A DNA stretch of 64,000 nt, from NCBI RefSeq assembly GCF_021172145.1, contig NZ_CP089095.1, positions 806,001 through 870,000 on the forward strand. The letters are read 5' to 3'. This DNA is from Flavobacterium cyclinae. GTDB lineage: Bacteria; Bacteroidota; Bacteroidia; Flavobacteriales; Flavobacteriaceae. Position numbers and translations under genes: made by a program. Of this stretch, positions 35,718-45,394 are shown one piece after another; within the stretch, counting starts at the first letter, position 1, and each line of letters starts with the position of its first letter. The notes beneath the pieces are model-generated. The model saw only the letters and a program-made list of their open reading frames with translations. It searched no databases and was not told the origin of the DNA.

Positions 35718-38700
35718 CTACCTAACAATAATTTTTTGATTTATATATTTATTATCATTAGTTTTTATTTTGACAATATAAACTCCTCGTTCTAAATTTT
35801 TAGTTGGAATTTTAATATTGAGTTCGTTGCTGTTGATTTTCCATTGACTTACTTTTTGTCCTAATAATGAATATAGAGTAGCACCTTCAATTTCTAAAGT
35901 GAGGTTATTAATTATTTCGATTACTTCATTTGTAGCATTGAAATATACTAATGTATTTAACATGTTATTGTCAGCTTCGCTTAATGTTTCAGTTGCAAAT
36001 CGTAATGAGAATCTATTTGTAATTTCTCCTGGAGGAATAATGATACTGATATTAGATTCTCTTAAATTATAATAATTTCCGGTTTCATTATCGTGAATAT
36101 AAATTGGTTGAATGGCATCAAAGTTTTCTAAACCGTCTAACATGAAATTTACTTCGCCTGTTTGACTTGATATTACAGTTAATGGATAGGAATTGTTACT
36201 ATTAAAATACCCAACACCTTGAATAACTAATTTGTAAATTCCTGCTTGGAAATAGATGTCGTTTGGTTGAATATCAATAATTTCTGCATCGTATCCTAAA
36301 TTAAAACTATCATCAGCATGTTCGTTCATAAAGCCAATTAAGAGCTGTCTGTGATAATTTGTGCTTCCTGTATAGCCAAGTCTAATTCTTAAAAAGTTAT
36401 CGGAATTTTCAACTATATCATTACTGTTGTTTCGGTTAGAATATTGATTTGTAGTTCTAAACATTTCGTTTGAATCAGCATCATCTTCTTTAACGAATTT
36501 ACGTTGGCTATTTTGATAAATAATCTGACCTCCATTAGAATTTCCTTTTACAAAAAAGCCTTGAGCAACAGGAATATATCTGCCTGGAATTCGAGAACTA
36601 GAACCTAATCCGCTTATCAAAGCTGGGGCAACTGGGGGAACACCACCTACTAAATTACGAGTAGCATAGCCACCTTGGTAGCCTGATAAAATATGCGTAC
36701 TATTTGAAGTGTAGTGTTCCCAAAAATACAATGAGCCTGTAATTGATGATAAATTATCAATTATAAATTCATTTGCATCTAAAGCGGAGCAATAAGGGTT
36801 ACCTACAAGATTGATGTTATTTACACCAATTTGTAGTGTAGGATGATTAATTAAACCATTATTAGGTTTTCCAGAAAAAACATAGTTTTGAGACAATACC
36901 GCAGGTGCAGTTACGATACCACTTCCTTTCATGGTGTAGCCTTGACCTGCTTGTAGTATTGTAGTTTCGGTTATTTGTTGCCAATTCGCATATTCTGAAG
37001 TTAAATTAGTGAATTTATAGAGCCAATATCTTGCTAATCGCATTGGATTAGCAGCTCCATTTAATCCTGTTATCCAACTAATTGATTGAGGTGATGCTGG
37101 ATTTGTACCATCTTTTAAAACATTTCCAACGGTATATCCAGTATTGTTTTTGGTTGAACTTACAACAGAACTTACTGGAGAAGACCAATAATTATAATTA
37201 TATAAATTACCTGTTCCTTTTTGATCTTTTTCTATACTACCAATGCTCATCGGATCTAAATCACTTTCATCGGTTTGAAGTAATTGTGAATAGTCAACTA
37301 AATCGATTTTACCATCAAGTCTTAAATACCAATCATTTTGAAGTTTTGTATCATTAATTACATCGATTTTAGCACTAACATCTACAATCATTCCTAAATC
37401 AATGTGATTTGCATCAGAAATAATATCGTGATTTACTTGTATTATAGACCAATCGTAATCCTCAACATCCATACCTCTAATCTCTTTTATAATTGAATTA
37501 GCGGCTGTGGCAAAATCACCAGATTGTTCTGTAATAAATGGCATAGGTGCTTCTTGAGGAGCAATAGTTTTTACATTATAAATCCTTGCGCCTGGTGTTG
37601 TGTCTATAGTTGTAGTAGTATGGTTGTCAATGATATCGTCTTTATAATTGTCCATTTTAAAGTAACGAATAAGATTTGCCCAAGGAAGACTTGGAATGTC
37701 TTTTGGAATAATAGCTCCTCGAGTTTGACTACTATTATTTTCAATTTCTTGATACACCATTTTTTGAAATTGCGAATCTGTTAATGCAATATCAAACAAA
37801 CGTACTTCATCAATTTTGCCTTTAAAAAATTCTGTGTCTGAAATTGCATTTTTTCCGATGGTAAAAAGAGATGTGTCGGAAATAGTACCTGTTACAGCAT
37901 CACTATTAACCATTTCTCCATTAATATATAATTTAAGAATTTCGTTAGTACCATCATAAACTGCTCCCACATGAATCCATTGTGCAGTACTTAATACGGA
38001 ATCACTAGTTAAAGTAACCCCATTAGCATTGATTTCAACTTTTTTAGAATTTGTAATTTTAATGTTAAAATCATTTTGTCCTACAATCATTCCTTCTGAA
38101 GTAAAAGCATCATTAATATTAATCCAAGCCATTAATGAAGCGTTTCCCCAATTGTTGATAATATTGGCATCAGTAGCAAAATCATTTCTACCATCAAAAG
38201 TTAGTAATAATTTACGTTCTAAATCTCTTGGTGAACCAAAAATACTATTGTTGGTGTCAAAAGCATCTAGTATTCCATCGCCATCAGTATCGGTTATTCC
38301 ATCAATAATTCCGTCCAAATTTGAATCTAAGTTGGTATAAAGAGTATGAGAAATATCATAAGTAGCGCCATCAGACATAACATCTAAATAATCTGGAATT
38401 CCATCTGCATCGGTATCTTTTACATAATAAGTAAAGGGTGCAATATTGGTTCCTTGATTATCATTTCCATACACATTAAAAGCATAATCATATATATCTA
38501 AGATTCCGTCTCCAAAACCTTCTATATTTCCGTCTCCATCAGTGTCTTTATTTCTAAAATCTTCTGATTCTGGTCCGTCTCCAGCGCCATCACCATTAAT
38601 GTCTCCATCTCCATTTTCATAACCAACATAGGCATTACTATTTTCTGCCCAAGATTCATCTACGTCAAAAACACTATCATTATCACTGTCTAAATCTAGG

Positions 38701-40634
38701 TAGTTTGGAGCGCCATCACCATCAGTATCTGGAATAATATTAGATTCTGCGCTATCGTGCATACCATTAAGGTTGGTATCTAGCCATTGATGCAAATATG
38801 CTTTTCCATCAGAAAGATTACCTAAACCTACTTCAACTACATCAGGAATTCCATCGTTGTCTGAATCTAAATCAAAAACATCGGCAATATCATCACCATC
38901 TACATCACATAATGTTTGAGAAATTAAAATGTCATCTAAAGCTAAATCATTTCCAGTTCCTCCAGTTTCATTATTAATAAAAATTACATTAAAAGCACTT
39001 ACATTTAAGTTAATATCCGCAGTAAAGTGAATCCAATCTCCAGCTAAATTGCCTGCTGTAGTAGGAGGAATATCTCCTGTTTCAATAAAGGTTATTAAAT
39101 TATTACTCATGTCTCTGAATTCTACTCTAACGTTTGGACGTAAACGAGTAGCAATTCCAGGGGCATCTGTTCTGTCTAAGTTAATAACCCAAAAACTATA
39201 TGTAATAGGAATATTTGGAAGTGCTCCTGTTATAGTTGCTGTGTAAAAAATTCCAGGAGTATAAGAGGCATTAAAAATTGCCATTCTACCATTTGGATTA
39301 CCAGTATGATCACCTCCTAAGTACCAATAAGTTGGAGCCCATGAAGCAATTTGTGCTGATGAACCAACTGTGTATTTTCCGTCATTTAAATCGGTTAAAT
39401 TTTGTTTTGGACATTCAGGTGTGTTTATACCAACAGTACCATCTTCAAAACAATAGGTTGTCATTGCATTATAAGTAGTGTTTATTGTGGTTCTAGTTCC
39501 GGCTCCAAATGTTTCATGTAAAAATTTGTAATTTATCTTATTACCATTTACTGCATTACAATTTGATTCTTCAATATCGTCTCTAACGCCATCATTGTCA
39601 TCGTCAATATCAACATTGTCAAAAATTCCATCGCCATCACTATCAAAAAAAGTTTGGATTCCAATACCTTCGATGTCAAATAAATAAGGATTATAATCAT
39701 CGTTATTGCTTGAAATTGAAACTTGAGCAGTTTTTAATCCTATTGAGCTTGGATTAAACAATATTTTGAAGGTTGTTGCATTGTTTTTAGTGATTGAACT
39801 GCTAGGGTCTTGTGAAACCGTAAAATCAGTATCTCCGGTTATTACAATTAGTGGACTTCCGGTTAAATTAATAGTATTTGAACCTGTGTTTTGAATTGTA
39901 AATGTTCTTTCTACAGGATCTGTCACAATTTGAGTTTCCCCAAAATTAGTTCCATTGCCTGAATTGGCTGATGAATTATGAGGAACATGATTATTATCTA
40001 ATCCTAAAACTTCAAAATGATTACCATTCAAATTTCCATGCAGACTAACATTATCAATAAAATAATAGTCTGAAGTGTTATTTTGACCATTGTATTCATC
40101 AAAACGTATTTTAACTCTAATTTGGGTATTTCCACTTGGGACTGGAAAAGTATAAGATGAACCAACAGTATTTCCAATACTAACAGGATGCTCAAAAGGG
40201 TAAATGTCAGAAGTAGTACTTGATTTACCATCAATTAATTTTATGCTAGTAGTATAACTAGCGCCATCATTGTAAGATATATCAACATATAAATCATCGC
40301 GGTCATCGGGCGAACCATTTGATGAAAAATAAATTTTTAGATAAACATCAGAATATAAACTTATATCAATATTATCCAAGGTAATAAAAGGGTCGTCAGG
40401 TGTGGCACTGCTAGAACCACCTATTCTCAAAGAGTTAGGAGCTGATACATAAGTACTAGTATTGGTTTGGATAGTACCTGTATTTAATGTAGTGCTATAA
40501 CCCCAAGTATCTTCTATGGTACTATCGAATCCTTGATACCTAATTAATGTTTGTGCATTATTAATTGTAAAACAGAAAAAAAATAAAATAGCAAGCACTA
40601 CTTTATGAGTCTGAAGGGTGAATTTTTTTTCCAT
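35718..40634 (-). CDS. Large T9SS type A-sorted surface protein
   Basis: 1,638 residues from ATG 40634 (MEKKFTLQTHK). After the signal peptide comes a jelly-roll-like region, then a choice-of-anchor D (ASPM/SPD-2/Hydin-like) domain (about 215-325). Calcium-binding thrombospondin type 3 repeats follow (DSDGDGIFDNVDIDDDNDG, DTDGDGAPNYLDLDSDND and more), interrupted by a second jelly-roll domain. Then comes a LamG/concanavalin-like domain (LTFDGRNDFATDANI onwards). The C-terminus has TLYSLLGQKVSQWKI and ends in a Por_Sec_tail/type A sorting signal (YIVKIKTNDNKYINQKIIVR). It is predicted to be secreted by the type IX system and act as an adhesin. No enzyme motif is visible. Confidence 0.9.
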   Translation of the reverse strand: MEKKFTLQTHKVVLAILFFFCFTINNAQTLIRYQGFDSTIEDTWGYSTTLNTGTIQTNTSTYVSAPNSLRIGGSSSATPDDPFITLDNIDISLYSDVYLKIYFSSNGSPDDRDDLYVDISYNDGASYTTSIKLIDGKSSTTSDIYPFEHPVSIGNTVGSSYTFPVPSGNTQIRVKIRFDEYNGQNNTSDYYFIDNVSLHGNLNGNHFEVLGLDNNHVPHNSSANSGNGTNFGETQIVTDPVERTFTIQNTGSNTINLTGSPLIVITGDTDFTVSQDPSSSITKNNATTFKILFNPSSIGLKTAQVSISSNNDDYNPYLFDIEGIGIQTFFDSDGDGIFDNVDIDDDNDGVRDDIEESNCNAVNGNKINYKFLHETFGAGTRTTINTTYNAMTTYCFEDGTVGINTPECPKQNLTDLNDGKYTVGSSAQIASWAPTYWYLGGDHTGNPNGRMAIFNASYTPGIFYTATITGALPNIPITYSFWVINLDRTDAPGIATRLRPNVRVEFRDMSNNLITFIETGDIPPTTAGNLAGDWIHFTADINLNVSAFNVIFINNETGGTGNDLALDDILISQTLCDVDGDDIADVFDLDSDNDGIPDVVEVGLGNLSDGKAYLHQWLDTNLNGMHDSAESNIIPDTDGDGAPNYLDLDSDNDSVFDVDESWAENSNAYVGYENGDGDINGDGAGDGPESEDFRNKDTDGDGNIEGFGDGILDIYDYAFNVYGNDNQGTNIAPFTYYVKDTDADGIPDYLDVMSDGATYDISHTLYTNLDSNLDGIIDGITDTDGDGILDAFDTNNSIFGSPRDLERKLLLTFDGRNDFATDANIINNWGNASLMAWININDAFTSEGMIVGQNDFNIKITNSKKVEINANGVTLTSDSVLSTAQWIHVGAVYDGTNEILKLYINGEMVNSDAVTGTISDTSLFTIGKNAISDTEFFKGKIDEVRLFDIALTDSQFQKMVYQEIENNSSQTRGAIIPKDIPSLPWANLIRYFKMDNYKDDIIDNHTTTTIDTTPGARIYNVKTIAPQEAPMPFITEQSGDFATAANSIIKEIRGMDVEDYDWSIIQVNHDIISDANHIDLGMIVDVSAKIDVINDTKLQNDWYLRLDGKIDLVDYSQLLQTDESDLDPMSIGSIEKDQKGTGNLYNYNYWSSPVSSVVSSTKNNTGYTVGNVLKDGTNPASPQSISWITGLNGAANPMRLARYWLYKFTNLTSEYANWQQITETTILQAGQGYTMKGSGIVTAPAVLSQNYVFSGKPNNGLINHPTLQIGVNNINLVGNPYCSALDANEFIIDNLSSITGSLYFWEHYTSNSTHILSGYQGGYATRNLVGGVPPVAPALISGLGSSSRIPGRYIPVAQGFFVKGNSNGGQIIYQNSQRKFVKEDDADSNEMFRTTNQYSNRNNSNDIVENSDNFLRIRLGYTGSTNYHRQLLIGFMNEHADDSFNLGYDAEIIDIQPNDIYFQAGIYKLVIQGVGYFNSNNSYPLTVISSQTGEVNFMLDGLENFDAIQPIYIHDNETGNYYNLRESNISIIIPPGEITNRFSLRFATETLSEADNNMLNTLVYFNATNEVIEIINNLTLEIEGATLYSLLGQKVSQWKINSNELNIKIPTKNLERGVYIVKIKTNDNKYINQKIIVR

Positions 40635-40896
40635 AATAAACACCTTTTGATAAAGAAATCCATTATTAGAAAAAGAGAGCTTAAAATTTATTACCTTTAG
40701 TAATATGTAATATTTTTTGAGTTCATGTTTTATGGAATATAATAATGGGTTTTCTTTACGCTATTAATTAATAGTAAAGTTTTAAATTATTACATTCAAT
40801 TGAAAGTGGTACGTAATAAGTGTACGTTAAATTTAAATAAATGTTTTTAGATTTTTTTGACTTTTAAAAGAATATAAAATAAAAAATGTTTTGCTT

Positions 40897-41841
40897 TTAA
40901 GGAGTTTTAAAAATTTCTTTAACAGCTGCTTCATAGTTTTTACTGTTGTTCGCTTTTTTAATTTTTTTAAATGTTTTTTGTGGGTTTGAAAAAGATTGTG
41001 AAAAATATTCCCAAAAGCCTAACATTTTCATTCGTATAGGTGTTGGTCCTTGTAAATAGGCATCATATTCTCGATAAATTTCATCATGAAAAGCTTCGAA
41101 AATTTCAAATCTATTTTTAGGATATTCCGTAGTGTTGTTTTTTATCATAGAGGGTAAAAAGGGGTCGGCAATCAAGCCTCTACCTATCATCCAATGATCA
41201 ACAGAAGGAAATCGTTCTTGTAATTCTTTAAATTTATTAACAGAAGTAATATCTCCATTATAGTAAATTTTTTGTTTTGAAGTGTCTAAACATTTTTGAA
41301 ATGAGTCTAAATCTACGCCTCCTTTGTACAATTGTTTTCCTATACGAGCATGAATTGCTATATTTTTAATTGGATATTGTTCTAAAATAGGAAAAACATC
41401 TAAAATTTCAGTAGGATTTTCATAGCCCATTCGCATTTTCATTGAAACAATAATATTGGTTTCGTTATGAAGGCGATTTAAAATATGTTCAATTTGAGAA
41501 GTATTACTAATTAATCCAGAACCCATTCCACATTTGGCAACCATAGGGTATGGACAACCTAAATTCCAGTTTAATTCTTTATAACCAAACTGTTGAACGT
41601 ATTTTGCAACGAACAAAAATTCTTCAGCATCGTTAGTAATTATCTGTGGAATAACTTCTAAGGTAGAATTATTTTCGGGAAGAATATCTCGTTCGTAAGA
41701 TCCTTTAATAACTAATTTTCCATTTAACTTTATGTAAGGAGAATAAAATGTATCAATTCCGCCAAAATATTTATGGAATGCGTTTCTAAAACGAAAATCG
41801 GTAAAACCTTGTAAAGGGGAAGATAATAGTGTGATACTCAT
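40897..41841 (-). CDS. tRNA-dihydrouridine synthase
   Basis: 314 residues, a FMN-dependent TIM barrel. SPLQGFTDFRFR is the N-terminal FMN-binding motif. ELNWNLGCPYPMVAKCGMGS contains the catalytic Cys, and VSMKMRMGYENPTE plus IYYNGDITS are further FMN contacts. It reduces uridine in the D loop of tRNA with NADPH. The subgroup (DusA, B or C) cannot be set from sequence alone. It is the last clearly core gene before the island, after the esterase gene. Confidence 0.92.
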   Translation of the reverse strand: MSITLLSSPLQGFTDFRFRNAFHKYFGGIDTFYSPYIKLNGKLVIKGSYERDILPENNSTLEVIPQIITNDAEEFLFVAKYVQQFGYKELNWNLGCPYPMVAKCGMGSGLISNTSQIEHILNRLHNETNIIVSMKMRMGYENPTEILDVFPILEQYPIKNIAIHARIGKQLYKGGVDLDSFQKCLDTSKQKIYYNGDITSVNKFKELQERFPSVDHWMIGRGLIADPFLPSMIKNNTTEYPKNRFEIFEAFHDEIYREYDAYLQGPTPIRMKMLGFWEYFSQSFSNPQKTFKKIKKANNSKNYEAAVKEIFKTP

Positions 41842-41871
41842 ATAGCAAAGATAGATTAAAGTTGGAAATAA

Positions 41872-42555
41872 CTATCTTTTCTGTTTAAATAACCAGTCAT
41901 ATAATGCATCTTCATGAAAAAGGCGTTCTACATTGCCGTGATTTCCACCTTTGATAATGGTTAAGGTAACATCGGCATTTTCATCGCATTTTTTTATGGC
42001 ATCTACTACTTTTTTGGATTCTGACATGGGTACAATATAATCCACATCTCCATGTTGAATCCATAGAGGGATTGTTGCTAATTTACAACCATCACTTACA
42101 TTGCCACCTCCACAAATAGCAACGGCTGCTGTGATTTTATCGGCATGTTTTCCTGCAAAATGTAAAGTGCCATATCCTCCTAAGCTCATACCACAAACAT
42201 AGATTCTTGATTCGTCTACATTGTAGTTTTTCTTTACATATTCTAAAATCTCTAAGACTTTATCTGGATTCCAACTTCCTTTTGCTAGTTGTGGTGCAAC
42301 AACTATTGCAGGAATATTTCTTCCTTTATCCATTGCCCTTAGCACTCCATATCGTCTTACTCGATTTAAATCAGTTCCAGATAAGCTTTTTCCATGTAAA
42401 AAAATTAATACGGGATGTTTTTCATTTTCTCGGGAATTAGTCGGGATTTTAATCCAAAAAGGGTATTCGGTTTTGTTTTTGATAGCTTTTAATTGTGAAA
42501 AACTTAAAGAAGAAACTAATACTAAAAAAACTATAAATAATTGTTTTGTTTTCAT
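41872..42555 (-). CDS. Secreted alpha/beta hydrolase (prolyl oligopeptidase/esterase type)
   Basis: 227 residues with a signal peptide ending near LSFSQ. The nucleophile Ser is in VCGMSLGGYGTLHFA (G-x-S-x-G), preceded by the oxyanion HGKSL. WIQHGDVDYIVP provides Asp and IKGGNHGNVERL the catalytic His. It resembles PHB-depolymerase-like or dienelactone-hydrolase-like esterases. The natural substrate is unknown. It is the last gene before the tRNA scar, and its promoter region is bordered by the terminator at 42581. Confidence 0.85.
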   Translation of the reverse strand: MKTKQLFIVFLVLVSSLSFSQLKAIKNKTEYPFWIKIPTNSRENEKHPVLIFLHGKSLSGTDLNRVRRYGVLRAMDKGRNIPAIVVAPQLAKGSWNPDKVLEILEYVKKNYNVDESRIYVCGMSLGGYGTLHFAGKHADKITAAVAICGGGNVSDGCKLATIPLWIQHGDVDYIVPMSESKKVVDAIKKCDENADVTLTIIKGGNHGNVERLFHEDALYDWLFKQKR

Positions 42556-42580
42556 TATCAGTGAATTGTGTTAAAAAAAT

Positions 42581-42617
42581 AAAACCCGAAATTTACAAAT
42601 GTAAAATTTCGGGTTTT
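42581..42617. terminator. Strong terminator beside the tRNA remnant
   Basis: AAAACCCGAAATTT pairs with AAATTTCGGGTTTT (14 bp, few mismatches) around a loop of about 9 nt. It lies directly downstream of the tRNA 3' half on the minus strand, exactly where a terminator of the original tRNA transcript would be, so it is probably a survivor of the ancestral tRNA locus. Confidence 0.85.
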
Positions 42618-42619
42618 CG

Positions 42620-42661
42620 TAGCGAAGACGGGAGTTGAACCCGTGACCTCAGGGTTATGAA
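42620..42661 (-). pseudogene. 3' half of a CAU-anticodon tRNA (probable attR scar)
   Basis: On the minus strand it reads anticodon loop TTCATAA, CCCTG (3' anticodon strand), variable AGGTC, T arm ACGGG-TTCAACT-CCCGT, acceptor CTTCGCT and discriminator A. The matching 5' half is missing: the preceding sequence gives GCCGA where CAGGG is required. The fragment is therefore not a folded tRNA. It is the typical scar of a tyrosine integrase that crossed over in the anticodon loop. The intact copy is expected on the other side of the inserted element. Confidence 0.8.
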
Positions 42662-42663
42662 TT

Positions 42664-42757
42664 CGGCAATCAGTAAATTCTTAACGTATTTACTGGGCTA
42701 CCGAGACCAAAATTTACTAGTTTTTTATAAAATCGTGTTCAATTTCGTGTTCAGGAA
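42664..42757. other. Structured sequence at the proposed island edge (hairpin and direct repeats)
   Basis: Next to the tRNA half there is a nested hairpin: CAGTAAAT and ATTTACTG as inner arms, with CGG/CCG outside. At 42731-42752 TCGTGTTC occurs twice (bases TCGTGTTCAATTTCGTGTTC). Such repeats are what I would expect of integrase arm-binding sites, but no integrase gene is in the window. The remainder of the 304-bp gap up to 42859 shows no gene. Confidence 0.45.
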
Positions 42758-42859
42758 TAGAACTTGATTAATAAGTATTTTAACAATTCAAATATGATGT
42801 AAAAGTAATCTATTTTAAAATAAATTTATGCTGGAAATATAAAAAACTAACGAATTAAA

Positions 42860-44854
42860 CTAAATTTTTATTGTAATATGAAATCTTGAACCTTCTGAAT
42901 TATCGCTTTCAATTAGTAAATCTGCATTAATTGTTTTTGCTCTTTCTTTAATGTTATTAATACCTATTCCAGATGATAAGTTTTTTAAGTCAAATCCTTT
43001 ACCATTATCTTTTACTTCAACTATCAAATTATTATTCATTTTAGAGATTCTTATAAAACATTTTTTAGCTTCGGCATACTTGTTTACGTTTTGAAATAAT
43101 TCCTGAAGAATTCTATAAATATTGATTTTAATTAGAGACGAATAAGTATTCCAATCAATAGTTGAACTAATATCTAGATTAAAAATTGTATTTCCAATTT
43201 CATTATTTTTTTGAATTAATTGTTCTAATAGAAATTTAAACTCACCAACATACTTTGAAAAGTCTGAATTTAAATCGTGTGACAATGCTCTTATTTCAGT
43301 TTCTAATTTATGTAATTCTTTTAAATACTCAGATCGTTTTTTTTGAGACTCTTCATCAGTATTTCTATTTAAAGATCCTAAAATCATTCTTATCCCATAG
43401 ATTTGATTAACAATACCATCATGAAGTTCTTTAGAAATACGATCTTGTTCTTGTTCTTTGGCTTTTACAAGTCCAAATTGAAATTCTCTTGTTATGTTAG
43501 AAAGCTCCTCACTTGCCTTTTCTTTTTGTTGAACAAAATAGAGTTCTTTTTTTCTAGCAATTCTGATTCTAATTATTAAGACAATTAGGAAAACTACGAT
43601 TGTTATTGTTAATCCAAGTAATAATAGTAAGTTTTTATTAGAAAGCACTTTGTTAGCTTCTTCAACTTTTTCAGTTTCGTATTCAATTCTAGCAAATTTC
43701 TCTCTATTCTCTCGTTGTTTTTTTATGATACTATCATTTATTCTAATATATTCAGTTTTGTAACTGGAAGCATTAGTCTTGTCTGCAACCGATAAAAAAT
43801 CTAATGATTTTAAAATCTCTTTACCATTCTTTAATTTCTTTGAAAGGATTAAAGCTTCATTAAATAATTTTTGAGCTTTTAAAGTGTCTTTCGTTAATAA
43901 ATGGTATTCTCCATAATCAATGATTTTGTATAAATAGCCTAACTTGTCATTTTTATTGTTAGCTAATTTTATTGATTCAACAAAGTACTTTCTAGATTCT
44001 TCATACTGATTGTTTTTCATTAAAGAATAAGCAAGGTTGCCAAGAACAGAATAATGTAATTTAGAATAATTGATAAAATTTCCTTTTTTAATAACCTCCT
44101 TTAGCAATTTTATTGATTCTGAATATTTTCCTTTTTTGTCATATGCAGTGCATAAATCTATTGTGTTTGTTATTTCATAATCATAAAAAGTATCTTTATC
44201 TGTGTCATTTTTTTTCATTTTGTTAAGTACAACAGCACTTAAATCAAAATACTCTAATGCTTTATCATATTCTCCAAGCTCTAAAAGATTGGACCCTTGT
44301 AAGGAATAACAGCGATATTGATACAATAGATTTTTTTCATTTTTTAATAGATTTAGAGCCTTAATAACCTCGATTTCACTCTCTACATAATTCCCTTCAT
44401 AATATAATAAATAAGCTTTATTATATAGTACTTTTGCTAACCTATCACTATTATTAATTTTTCTGAATATTTTTTCAGATTCTTTATAATAATAGTAGGC
44501 ACTATCTTTTTGAAAATCTAAATAACAATCTCCAATATAATATAATGCTCTACCTATATTTATTGAATCTTTAAGGATCACTGATGTGGTGTAGGCTTCT
44601 TTAGATACTTTTAGTGAAGAAGTATTGTTTTCTAAATAGTAGTATTCTGCTGCTATTTCAAAAAGAGTTTTTAATTTAGTTGAGTCATTAGTAATTTCAT
44701 TAGATTCTAAAAAGATAGAATCCAAATAATTATTTTTATATTGTTGTGATAAATTTTTATTTTTTTCAAATAGTACACTTATACTTTTACTATTTGAAGT
44801 TTCTTTGTTATTACAACTTAAAAGAATGAATGTAAAAAAAAGTATTTTTTTCAA
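42860..44854 (-). CDS. TPR-containing sensor histidine kinase (NarX/HisKA_3 class), probable lipoprotein or signal-anchored
   Basis: 664 residues from a TTG at 44854 (MKKILFFTFILLSCNNKET), which forms a lipoprotein-like signal with a LLSC box. The ATG at 44899 lies inside a terminator hairpin and gives no signal peptide. About eleven TPR-like repeats follow (ALEYFDLSAVVLNKMKK). Then come a transmembrane helix (LLLLLGLTITIVVFLIVLI, about residue 410) and a coiled coil. The HisKA_3 box RISKELHDGIVNQIYG holds the phospho-His. The HATPase_c domain ends the protein (VEVKDNGKGFDL, SGIGINNIKERAKTI). TPRs in the periplasm suggest sensing of a peptide or protein. It is read opposite to the peptide genes. 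Confidence 0.88.
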   Translation of the reverse strand: MKKILFFTFILLSCNNKETSNSKSISVLFEKNKNLSQQYKNNYLDSIFLESNEITNDSTKLKTLFEIAAEYYYLENNTSSLKVSKEAYTTSVILKDSINIGRALYYIGDCYLDFQKDSAYYYYKESEKIFRKINNSDRLAKVLYNKAYLLYYEGNYVESEIEVIKALNLLKNEKNLLYQYRCYSLQGSNLLELGEYDKALEYFDLSAVVLNKMKKNDTDKDTFYDYEITNTIDLCTAYDKKGKYSESIKLLKEVIKKGNFINYSKLHYSVLGNLAYSLMKNNQYEESRKYFVESIKLANNKNDKLGYLYKIIDYGEYHLLTKDTLKAQKLFNEALILSKKLKNGKEILKSLDFLSVADKTNASSYKTEYIRINDSIIKKQRENREKFARIEYETEKVEEANKVLSNKNLLLLLGLTITIVVFLIVLIIRIRIARKKELYFVQQKEKASEELSNITREFQFGLVKAKEQEQDRISKELHDGIVNQIYGIRMILGSLNRNTDEESQKKRSEYLKELHKLETEIRALSHDLNSDFSKYVGEFKFLLEQLIQKNNEIGNTIFNLDISSTIDWNTYSSLIKINIYRILQELFQNVNKYAEAKKCFIRISKMNNNLIVEVKDNGKGFDLKNLSSGIGINNIKERAKTINADLLIESDNSEGSRFHITIKI

Positions 44855-44880
44855 ATGAATTGCATTTTTACCAAAATTAA

Positions 44881-44907
44881 CAAAAGCTGTGCAAAACACA
44901 GCTTTTG
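44881..44907 (-). terminator. Perfect 11-bp hairpin between lipoprotein and kinase genes
   Basis: CAAAAGCTGTG, a 5-nt loop and CACAGCTTTTG form a perfect 11-bp stem. It follows the stop of the small lipoprotein gene by 14 bp on the minus strand. As a partial terminator it would lower kinase expression relative to the lipoprotein. The ATG of the longer reading frame of the kinase lies within it. Confidence 0.75.
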
Positions 44908-44921
44908 TTTAATAAAAATAA

Positions 44922-45107
44922 TTAATCTTTTCCATTCGTCTTAACAGGATCAGTCTCTAAACCAATACTATCAGCTTCTTTCGCGTTATAATCATTTTGG
45001 ATGAGTATTGAATTAGTATCTACATTTTGATTATCTAGGTCATCATTAGTACAAGAAGTAATTAAAAAGCAAGCAGAAGCTACTACTATTAAAGCATAAA
45101 TTTTCAT
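44922..45107 (-). CDS. Small lipoprotein
   Basis: 61 residues from ATG 45107 (MKIYALIVVASACFLITSC); the ATG at 45116 adds only MIF. The lipobox LITSC puts the lipidated Cys at residue 19 and is followed by TNDDLDNQNVDTN, an acidic tail of 40 residues. Asp after the +1 position is compatible with surface or outer-membrane location. It lies directly upstream of the kinase gene, behind a terminator. It may modulate the kinase or be an immunity-type factor; nothing in the sequence decides this. Confidence 0.7.
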   Translation of the reverse strand: MKIYALIVVASACFLITSCTNDDLDNQNVDTNSILIQNDYNAKEADSIGLETDPVKTNGKD

Positions 45108-45394
45108 AAAAATCATTTTAAAAATTGGACAATACTGAGCAGTACGGTGTCATTGCACCGCAAATGATTATCTGAAAAAGCTGGGAGTACTTTAGCAGCA
45201 GTCTTTTAATGCTTGGTTATTTTTTTACCAATTCCCTCATTAAAAAAACTAAATTGAATTCAACTGTTCTGTGTTTCGAACAAGCCAAAATTAGAGTGAG
45301 ATTTTTGAAAAAAACAGTAAAATAGAGTACCTTTAGTAAGTGGTAACTTTCTAATATTGGATGACATCAAATAGAGGGTAACTAACAAAATGGT
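45108..45394. other. Intergenic region before the lipoprotein gene
   Basis: 287 bp. It contains a short hairpin (CGGTG, TCATTG-like loop, CACCG at about 45145-45160), which would be in the 5' leader of the lipoprotein mRNA. I found no AAACCGTAA pair and no ORF with a start codon. A frame ending in Cys-Cys codons lacks any start. Confidence 0.4.

Noticed and set aside
45185..45260. Minus-strand frame ending in Lys-Asp-Cys-Cys, a possible mini-precursor upstream of the lipoprotein gene
   Set aside because: The frame opens with a stop codon and has no start codon; no leader or GG motif.
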